DNA from: Halothece sp964463655
GTDB taxonomy: Bacteria; Cyanobacteriota; Cyanobacteriia; Cyanobacteriales; Rubidibacteraceae
Assembly (NCBI GenBank): GCA_964463655.1
Contig: CAYXDG010000034.1
Span: 1 to 37,676, forward strand
Direction of reading: 5' to 3'
DNA: 37,676 nt
Position 1 is the stretch's first letter. Each line of letters begins with the position of its first letter. Positions 32,118 through 37,676 of this stretch are shown piece after piece. The translations under genes were made by a program, and so were the position numbers. The notes under the pieces are model-generated. The model was not told where the DNA came from. It ran no database searches and saw only the letters and a list, made by a program, of their open reading frames with translations.

Positions 32118-32786
32118 ATGCGAATTCCTCTCCCACAATTTTCTAGCGAAAACCTCCATCCAAATCATTTTGCGGAAGTGATTGAGACGACAACCACAGA
32201 TTTTCTCGCCCAATGCTTAGAACCAGAAGACCTCTCTTTTCCCAAAATGCCTCCTTTTGGCAGTTGGGTAAAATCTTATGATGAAGAGTCGGGAAATGAA
32301 GTTTTAGCAGTTGTGACTTATGTAACAACTACCCCCATCGATTCCATTCACCGCGCCCGTGCGTTAGGACTTTCTTTGCAAGATTTACGGGAAGAACAAC
32401 CCCAAATCTTTGCGATGTTAAAAACTGAGTTTCGAGTGTCTATGCTCGGTTTTTTTAGCGCAGAACATACAAATAATGATAATGGAGGCAGTAGCGGGCG
32501 CTGTTTTCAATATCTTCCCCCTCGTCCTCCCCAAGTCCATCAAGGGGTCTATCATTGCGACACAAAAGAAATTATTCGCTTTACGGAAAAATTGGATTTT
32601 CTGCGAACTTTGTTGGATGTGAAAACGGTTCCTGTGGACTCTTTGCTGGCCGCGGTGTTGCGAGAAATCTATCGTTTGCGCCAGGCCGATCGCGCTTGGT
32701 TAGTGGAAGCGGGACGGAAGTTAAGCACTTTAATTAAAGATGACTATGATCGCCTGCGCTATATCCTCAGCCAAGTCCACGTTTAA
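32118..32786 (+). CDS. Conserved cyanobacterial protein, HAS-barrel-like N-terminus
   Basis: 222 residues, soluble. The first 130 residues (FGSWVKSYDEESGNEVLAVV followed by TYVTTTPID and an LREEQPQIFAMLKTEF helix) recall the HAS-barrel domain found at the N-terminus of HerA-type ATPases, but no ATPase domain follows. The C-terminal 80 residues are helical (FLRTLLDVKTVPVDSLLAAV, then LIKDDYDRLRYILSQV). The function is unknown. It lies directly after ndhS and 66 bp before the DUF3067 gene. Confidence 0.65.
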   Translation: MRIPLPQFSSENLHPNHFAEVIETTTTDFLAQCLEPEDLSFPKMPPFGSWVKSYDEESGNEVLAVVTYVTTTPIDSIHRARALGLSLQDLREEQPQIFAMLKTEFRVSMLGFFSAEHTNNDNGGSSGRCFQYLPPRPPQVHQGVYHCDTKEIIRFTEKLDFLRTLLDVKTVPVDSLLAAVLREIYRLRQADRAWLVEAGRKLSTLIKDDYDRLRYILSQVHV

Positions 32787-32799
32787 TTTTGTCATTGGT

Positions 32800-32852
32800 T
32801 CTTCGTTAGACAAACTAATAACAATGAACTACGAACTAATTATTAATTATTT
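32800..32852 (+). repeat. Heptad repeat tract before the DUF3067 gene
   Basis: The spacer can be read in seven-base units (such as TAGACAA, ACTAATA, ACTACGA, ACTAATT, ATTAATT) running to the ATG at 32853. It belongs with the tracts before the ECF-type gene, rpoB and rpoC1. Confidence 0.5.
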
Positions 32853-33176
32853 ATGACGGGACAAGAATTACAACAGCTAATTATCAGTAAATGGGGCTAT
32901 TCCTTTGATGTGCAGTTGCGTCGCTTGCGGGATAAAATCTTTCTACAAGTGATGTGGCGCTATCTTGAACAAGCCTCTTTTCCTTTGAGTGAAATCGAAT
33001 ATTTAGAACATCTCAATGCAGTCGCCAACTATCTCGAAGCATGGGGAAGCGCCAGCCAAGTTGAGGAATATATTCTGAAAACTAAGGAACGTCCTCGCTT
33101 GGGAAAAGCTGTGAATATTCCCCTCGATCTCGGAGAAAGAACTTCAGAATGGATTGTGGAAGGGTCTCCCCTCTAG
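32853..33176 (+). CDS. DUF3067 family protein
   Basis: 107 residues. MTGQELQQLIISKWGYSFDV, then LRDKIFLQVMWRYLEQASFP, then YLEHLNAVANYLEAWG and RPRLGKAVNIPLDLGERTSEW are characteristic of DUF3067. This is a small family of cyanobacteria and chloroplasts of unknown biochemical role. The stop codon overlaps that of convergent accD: the palindrome CTAG at 33173-33176 supplies TAG to both strands. Confidence 0.88.
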   Translation: MTGQELQQLIISKWGYSFDVQLRRLRDKIFLQVMWRYLEQASFPLSEIEYLEHLNAVANYLEAWGSASQVEEYILKTKERPRLGKAVNIPLDLGERTSEWIVEGSPL

Positions 33177-34078
33177 CTATGAGTTGATTCGGAAGGGGTT
33201 TGAGGAGCGTAAGTCGGAAAATAAGGCTGATGCAAACAGATTAATTGCGCGATCGTTTTTTTCAGTTGAAAGCGATTGACAATCGCATCCACAAAGCCAT
33301 GTTGTAATAAATATTCTGAGGTTTGGAAACCTTCAGGCAGTTTTTCACGCAGGGTTTGTTCAATCACTCGTTTTCCTGCGAACCCGATCGTGGCTTTCGG
33401 TTCTGCAAGGGTGACATCTCCTAACATAGCAAAGCTCGCCGTCACTCCGCCAGTGGTGGGATGAGTTAAAACAGGAATATAGAGCAGTTTTGCTTCCCGA
33501 TGGCGTTGTAACGCGCCAGAAATCTTTGCCATCTGCATCAGACTGAGCATTCCTTCTTGCATTCTCGCACCGCCAGAAGCGCAAATAATCACTAAGGGAT
33601 AAGATTGTTCAGTAGCGTATTCAATCAGGCGACAGATTTTTTCTCCAACCACCGATCCCATGCTTCCTCCCATAAAGCGGAAGTCCATCACTCCCAGGGC
33701 GATCGGGAGTCCATCAATTAACCCAACCCCGGTTTGTACCCCTTCGGTGAGATTTGTTTTTTCTTGGGCTTCTTTGAGGCGATCGCTGTAGGCTTTGCGA
33801 TCGTTAAAATTCAGAGGATCAACAGGCCGTAACTGTTCATTCAAGGGTTGCCAAGTGTCTGTATCAATCAATTGACGAATCCGTTCATCACTATCAACCC
33901 GCAAGTGATGATTGCACTCGCTACAAACAAAATGATTCGCCTGTAAATCTTTAGTGTAAGCCAGGACCCCACAAGATTCACATTTACTCCACAAGCCATC
34001 TGCAATTTCTCTTTCTGGGGCTTGTTTTAGGTTAGGTTCAGATTTTCGACGATTGGCAAACCAGTCAAATAAGGACAT
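33173..34078 (-). CDS. accD: Acetyl-CoA carboxylase carboxyltransferase subunit beta
   Basis: 301 residues starting at the ATG of 34076-34078. The N-terminal Cys4 zinc finger uses C33, C36, C52 and C55 (KCESCG...FVCSECN). The carboxyltransferase core follows with MGGSMGSVVGEKICRLIEYA, the ASGGARMQEG oxyanion segment, PTTGGVTASFAMLGD and IGFAGKRVIEQT. With AccA it transfers the carboxyl group from biotin to acetyl-CoA to make malonyl-CoA for fatty acid synthesis. The C-terminus is a short tail (FPTYAPQTPSESTHS). The stop overlaps that of the convergent DUF3067 gene. Confidence 0.96.
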   Translation of the reverse strand: MSLFDWFANRRKSEPNLKQAPEREIADGLWSKCESCGVLAYTKDLQANHFVCSECNHHLRVDSDERIRQLIDTDTWQPLNEQLRPVDPLNFNDRKAYSDRLKEAQEKTNLTEGVQTGVGLIDGLPIALGVMDFRFMGGSMGSVVGEKICRLIEYATEQSYPLVIICASGGARMQEGMLSLMQMAKISGALQRHREAKLLYIPVLTHPTTGGVTASFAMLGDVTLAEPKATIGFAGKRVIEQTLREKLPEGFQTSEYLLQHGFVDAIVNRFQLKKTIAQLICLHQPYFPTYAPQTPSESTHS

Positions 34079-34207
34079 AAAGCATTAAACTTCAATTTTC
34101 GCATGACCATTATAAATGAATCCGCAAGAAATCGAAATTAGGGGATTCCCCAAGATTGGGAGAAGAGGAGCAAGCGATCGACCATTACCAAAGCTCCTTA
34201 GCCATCT

Positions 34208-35373
34208 TTAACTGTTTTCGAGAAAATTCATTAAATCTTGTAAGCTGTTGAAATCTAACATGACTTGACTTAATTCTTCCAGTTTTTCCTGGGAGAGATT
34301 AGCCAGAGACTGTTTGGTTTGAGTTGGCAACTCACCCAACTTTTGCTCAAGAAGACGTTGAATTAAGTTAATCTGTCCACTCACCATTCCTTCTTCTCTA
34401 CCCTGTTCCAATCCTTGTTCCAATCCTTGTTCCAATCCCTGTTCCAATCCCTGTTCCAATCCCTGTTCCAATCCCTGTTCCAATCCTTGTTCCAATCCTT
34501 GTTCCANNNNNNNNNNNNNNNNNNNNNNNNNNNNNNNNNNNNNNNNNNNNNNNNNNNNNNNNNNNNNNNNNNNNNNNNNNNNNNNNNNNNNNNNNNNNNN
34601 NNNNNNAATCCTTGTTCCAATCCTTGTTCCAATCCTTGTTCCAATCCTTGTTCTAAGGCTTCTTCTCTTGCTTTGATGACATAGCCTCTTTGATCTTGTA
34701 AAAAGACCTCTTGATGATGTAATTCATCTAATTCTTGTTCGCTTAAATTCGCTAAATTCGCGATCGTCAAGGCTTGATTAATTTCTTCAACTTCTCCCAT
34801 TTTTTCAGGAATCATCTCTAAATTCGGAGCTTCTTTGATAAAGTAAATCCATTTATCTGTAAGGCTTTCTAATTCTTCTAAGGTTTTCTTGAATTTTGGC
34901 AATTCAATGAAGACCATTTTCAATTCTTCATTACTATAATCGATGAGGTGGTTTTGTTCTTTGAAGACCCAAAAAGTAATGACATCTTCGGTTGCTTTAA
35001 ACAATGTAAAATCCGTAATGGTTAGGGCGATTACAGGTTGAAGATGAATATATCCTTGCCCATATTTTAATTGATTGCTGTAAGTTTTCGCGAGGTTATA
35101 CACAACTCTTTTTTCAAAGGCTGGCACGTTGAGTACCTGCATTTCAATAATGACGATCGTGCCATTACTGAGGGTTGCTTTGACATCTAAATAGCTCCCT
35201 TTTAATTCTGGCGTTTGGGGGGGATTGTAAGGATCAATTATTTCTAAATCTTGAATAATTTTCTCCCCTTGGTAAATGACAGCGTTTAAAAAGCTAATCA
35301 GGATTGGCTTGCTAGCCGTGGAGCCAAATATTTTTTTAAAGGCAAAATCGGTTTTGGGGCTAATAAATCTCAT
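34208..35373 (-). CDS. Rpn-type PD-(D/E)XK nuclease family protein, interrupted by an assembly gap
   Basis: The N-terminal part reads from the ATG of 35371-35373 (MRFISPKTDFAFKKIFGSTA). The nuclease core appears in GSYLDVKATLSNGTIVIIEMQV, with the Asp and the Glu-Met-Gln typical of the PD-(D/E)XK fold in Rpn/DUF-type transposase-like proteins. After about 240 residues it enters a Gly-Leu-Glu-Gln repeat (12-bp units), where a run of 100 N (34507-34606) interrupts the sequence. Beyond the gap the same repeat continues in another nominal frame and ends with a DUF4351-like tail (LLEQKLGELPTQTKQSLANL, LSQVMLDFNSLQDLMNFLE). The frame change is an artefact of the arbitrary gap length, so I treat it as one gene. 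Rpn proteins promote RecA-independent recombination. Confidence 0.75.
34404..34648 (-). repeat. 12-bp tandem repeat encoding Gly-Leu-Glu-Gln, with a 100-N gap
   Basis: On the plus strand the unit is TGTTCCAATCCT, alternating with TGTTCCAATCCC. Eight full units lie at 34404-34499 and a partial one at 34500-34506. The gap occupies 34507-34606, and at least three more units lie at 34613-34648. On the minus strand each unit gives four codons of the (LEQG)n type. The array is probably variable in length between strains, and it has collapsed in the assembly. Confidence 0.9.
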
Positions 35374-35454
35374 GATTTGATCCAACAACTGTTGTCATCA
35401 TATCTTAACTCAAACCCCTAGTGCTATAGACTGATCAACACACGATTGAAATTA

Positions 35455-35476
35455 GGGTGGGTAAACAAGCCCACCC
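35455..35476. terminator. Hairpin between metF-like gene and Rpn gene
   Basis: GGGTGGG (35455-35461) and CCCACCC (35470-35476) form a perfect 7-bp stem with an eight-base loop. It lies about 33 bases after the stop of the MetF-like gene on the minus strand. There is no clean T-run beside it. A weaker CTCTT/AAGAG stem with a T-rich loop lies between it and the stop. It could be a terminator or a dispersed palindrome. Confidence 0.4.
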
Positions 35477-35508
35477 GACAATTTTAGAGCCTCTTAAAAA
35501 AAGAGAGT

Positions 35509-36441
35509 TTAGCGCACTGATGCTGCTTTCGGGACAGTCAACCCTTCAACAGGTTTCACCCCAGCTAAGTCTAAAATTTCTGGGATTACTTCTTCTTTTT
35601 TGACCGCCATCATGTGTACCCCTTGACAGAGTTGACGAGCCATCTTAACCTGTTCGGCTGCAATTTTAATCCCTTCTTGGAGGGGGTTTTCGGCTTTGTC
35701 TAAGCGTTCAATCATCTCTTCGGGAATGTGAACGCCAGGGACATTTTTCTGGATAAAACGGGCGTTTTTTGCCGATTTAAACAGAAAGATACCTGCTAAT
35801 ATGGGTTTTTTAGCAGGAATCGCGACTTCGGTCATGAACTTTTCTAGGCGATCGAAGTCAGTGAGCAATTGACTCTGAAAGAATTTTGCTCCCGCTTCCA
35901 CTTTACGCTCAAAGCGTTTTTGCAGACCCGACCAACTATCGCATTGGGGATCTACCGCAGCGCCGGCAAATAAATCTAACGCTCCATCTGGGAGAGATTT
36001 ATCATTAAAGTCTGTTCCCTTATTAAGTTTTTCAATGAGCTTCAATAAGCGAACCGACTCTAAGTTAAATACGGCTTTGGCTTTGGGATGATCTCCTGCT
36101 TTAATCGGGTCACCAGTGAGGGCGAGAACATTGCGAATGCCCAGTGCTTGAGCGCCCATTAAGTCCCCTTGCAAACCGATTAAATTGCGATCGCGACAGG
36201 CAAGTTGATACACTGGCTCAATATCATGGCGTAAGAGAACAAGAGAGGCTGCTAGCGACGACATCCTTAAAACAGCGCGACTGCCATCGGTAACATTAAC
36301 CGCATGAACACGCCCTTTTAAAGATTGTGCGACTTGTAGCATCCGTTCAGGGTTGCCCCCTTTAGGGGGAGTCACCTCGGCAGTGACTAAAAATTCTTGC
36401 GCTTCAACCGCTTGACGAAAACGACTGATCATATTATCCAT
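35509..36441 (-). CDS. Methylenetetrahydrofolate reductase family protein
   Basis: 310 residues from the ATG of 36439-36441; a second ATG three codons later is an alternative. A TIM-barrel flavoprotein of the MetF type is indicated by LVTAEVTPPKGGNPERMLQV, VNVTDGSRAVLRMSSLA, RDRNLIGLQGDLMGAQALGI, NVLALTGDPIKAGDHP and the FQSQLLTDFDRLEKF segment (the Q of FxTQ). MetF reduces 5,10-methylene- to 5-methyl-tetrahydrofolate for methionine synthesis. It is longer at the C-terminus than minimal MetF and could also be one of the MetF-like proteins seen in cyanobacteria without proven activity. Confidence 0.85.
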   Translation of the reverse strand: MDNMISRFRQAVEAQEFLVTAEVTPPKGGNPERMLQVAQSLKGRVHAVNVTDGSRAVLRMSSLAASLVLLRHDIEPVYQLACRDRNLIGLQGDLMGAQALGIRNVLALTGDPIKAGDHPKAKAVFNLESVRLLKLIEKLNKGTDFNDKSLPDGALDLFAGAAVDPQCDSWSGLQKRFERKVEAGAKFFQSQLLTDFDRLEKFMTEVAIPAKKPILAGIFLFKSAKNARFIQKNVPGVHIPEEMIERLDKAENPLQEGIKIAAEQVKMARQLCQGVHMMAVKKEEVIPEILDLAGVKPVEGLTVPKAASVR

Positions 36442-36511
36442 TTAGTTTCATAAGCTACAATTTCTAGACTACAGTCTTATGGAAACCTCGCCAAATCTCC
36501 CAAGGGATATC

Positions 36512-36874
36512 TTAGAAATCATCAGACTCGTAATCTGAACTAGAATCGCCTTGGAGGTCTGCTTTTGAACCCAGTAGCTGTAAATCATTGACAATTATTT
36601 TGGGAGTTGAGCGCTGGTTGCCATTTTGATCTTGCCAAGCATCAATTTTTAGCTTCCCTTTAATACTGACTTGTTTTCCCTTGCGGACATATTCTGAGGC
36701 GATCTCCGCAGTCCGTCCCCAGATTTCCAAGTTAAACCAATCTGGTTGATCGTCTTTTTTGCTGCGTCGATCGACAGCAAGGGTAAACTTACATAAAATC
36801 TTACCCGTTTCAAAAAACTTGACTTCTGGATCAGCCCCCGCGCGACCCACTAAGTGGACAACATTTAAAGTCAT
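36512..36874 (-). CDS. ssb: Single-stranded DNA-binding protein (second copy)
   Basis: 120 residues from the ATG of 36872-36874, with GGAGAG about 10 bases upstream; the longer frame begins at a TTG and is less likely. The OB-fold motifs are VVHLVGRAGADPEVKFFETG, FTLAVDRRSKKDDQPDWFNL and GRTAEIASEYVRKGKQVSIK. The C-terminal tail is short and acidic (SSDYESDDF) and lacks the usual Pro before Phe, unlike the other SSB in this window. It may have a specialised role, for example in recombination or competence, or be the main SSB in this lineage. Its neighbour on the same strand is the MetF-like gene. Confidence 0.88.
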   Translation of the reverse strand: MTLNVVHLVGRAGADPEVKFFETGKILCKFTLAVDRRSKKDDQPDWFNLEIWGRTAEIASEYVRKGKQVSIKGKLKIDAWQDQNGNQRSTPKIIVNDLQLLGSKADLQGDSSSDYESDDF

Positions 36875-37038
36875 AACTTCAACTCTCCAAAACAAGACAA
36901 AACCTTTACCAATCCTCCCTCCATTCTAACTTGAATTGACAAAATCTGGAAAACTTGAGGCAACCTACTAGACGGAGGGAGGGAAAAAATAATAAAATCC
37001 ACATCAATTAGAGTCTCCTACTCTAAGCAATTAGCAAT

Positions 37039-37676
37039 ATGAATGGCATTTTGGGGGCAAAGAAACGAGTGAAATTTTTGAGTCGTTTATCTCTATCAAG
37101 GGATATGGGAATTGACCTTGGAACAGCAAACACCTTAGTTTATGTCCCAGGGAAAGGGATTGTGCTTGAAGAGCCATCTGTTGTCGCAATCGATCAAGAG
37201 AGTAAAGAAGCCTTGGCAGTTGGGGAAGATGCTAAGCAGATGCTTGGGCGGACTCCTGGTAATGTGGTCGCCTTACGTCCTCTACGAGATGGTGTCATTG
37301 CTGACTTTGATACGGCTGAGCTAATGTTACAACATTTCATTCGACGGGTTCACGGTGGGAGAGCCTTGATTGCACCTCGCATTGTGATTGGGATTCCTTC
37401 TGGGGTCACTGGGGTGGAGCGAAGAGCCGTGATGGAAGCAGCGTTGCAAGCTGGTGCAAGGGATGTTTATCTGATTGATGAACCTGTTGCTGCTGCGATC
37501 GGGGCGGGTTTACCTGTTGCTGAACCCACTGGCAACATGATTATTGATATCGGCGGTGGGACAACAGAAGTGGCTGTTCTCAGCTTACAGGGAACGGTGC
37601 TAAGTGAATCGGTGCGTGTGGCTGGGGATGAACTCAGCGATGCCATTACTCAATATATGAAAAAGGTGCATAACCT
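37039..37676 (+). CDS. mreB: Rod-shape-determining protein MreB, 3' end outside the window
   Basis: 212 codons are visible. From the ATG at 37039 the frame gives MNGILGAKKRVKFLSRLSLS, then RDMGIDLGTANTLVYVPGKG, the phosphate-1 motif of actin-like proteins. An alternative ATG at 37105 would remove a basic, possibly membrane-binding N-terminal helix. Further MreB motifs are EEPSVVAID, RPLRDGVIADFD, IGIPSGVTGVERRAV, LIDEPVAAAIGAGLPV and phosphate-2 IIDIGGGTTEVAV. MreB forms membrane-associated filaments that guide cell-wall synthesis. The mreC and mreD genes would be expected downstream, beyond the window. Confidence 0.93.
   Translation, partial: MNGILGAKKRVKFLSRLSLSRDMGIDLGTANTLVYVPGKGIVLEEPSVVAIDQESKEALAVGEDAKQMLGRTPGNVVALRPLRDGVIADFDTAELMLQHFIRRVHGGRALIAPRIVIGIPSGVTGVERRAVMEAALQAGARDVYLIDEPVAAAIGAGLPVAEPTGNMIIDIGGGTTEVAVLSLQGTVLSESVRVAGDELSDAITQYMKKVHN

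Noticed and set aside
34381..34520. Asn-Lys-Asp-Trp repeat protein end
   Set aside because: This reading appears only because the 100-N placeholder shifts the frame; the alternative frame gives a sensible tail.
34404..34648. CRISPR array or minisatellite in non-coding DNA
   Set aside because: The unit is 12 bp with no spacers and it encodes a regular Gly-Leu-Glu-Gln linker in frame with a nuclease domain on one side and a DUF4351-like tail on the other.
37142..37324. Separate short ORF at the window end
   Set aside because: It is a shadow frame within mreB, whose real frame is open from 37039 to the window edge.

Overview
The window is a chromosomal segment of a cyanobacterium. The evidence is the split RNA polymerase gene set (rpoB, rpoC1, rpoC2), an nblA gene for phycobilisome degradation, an ndhS gene for the photosynthetic NDH-1 complex, several conserved cyanobacterial families (DUF1350, DUF3067, UPF0182) and many HIP1 octamers (GCGATCGC). 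The abundance of Rpn-type nuclease genes with EQG-repeat tails and the overall protein similarity make a unicellular member of the Halothece/Dactylococcopsis-like group plausible, but that placement is inference from memory.

Layout. Positions 1-1075 hold the 3' part of an IS200/IS605-type tnpB with its right-end hairpin. Positions 1074-5700 carry a GST, a DUF1350 protein, an SSB, the ribosome-assembly GTPase Der and an ECF/CbiQ-type transmembrane protein. hisD lies on the minus strand at 6113-7423. Positions 7692-9022 are a small graveyard: in-frame tandem C-terminal remnants of nuclease-like ORFs, a half copy of a palindromic element, an IS607 serine recombinase and a frameshifted tnpB remnant. 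Positions 9221-20640 are the expression block rpsT - tatD - rpoB - rpoC1 - rpoC2, closed by a strong intrinsic terminator. Positions 20800-27915 hold a MITE-like element, an alkyladenine glycosylase gene, a putative membrane hydrolase, an SDR, HPPD, a UPF0182 membrane protein, and a two-gene unit whose first member resembles Dnd (phosphorothioation) system-associated protein 4. Positions 28085-30514 are a Ser/Thr kinase convergent with a double universal stress protein. Positions 30700-33176 are nblA, a tiny membrane protein, an HTH/GrpE-like protein, ndhS, a HAS-barrel-like protein and DUF3067. Positions 33173-36874 (minus strand) are accD, an Rpn nuclease gene broken by a 100-N assembly gap inside a 12-bp tandem repeat, a MetF-like reductase and a second SSB. 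The window ends inside mreB.

The most interesting observation is a roughly 260-residue, apparently all-helical insertion in RpoB (residues about 592-852, nt 12338-13120). It sits at a site where cyanobacterial RpoB normally has only a few residues. It has no intein hallmarks, keeps the frame, and is much more AT-rich than the flanking rpoB sequence. It therefore looks like a recently acquired domain built into the core polymerase. The same operon has two kinds of repeated intergenic structure, C-tract hairpins and heptad repeats running up to start codons. A palindromic element with perfect 12-bp inverted ends occurs as a full copy and a half copy, each ending within a few bases of a start codon.

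No tRNA, rRNA or CRISPR array was recognised by eye.
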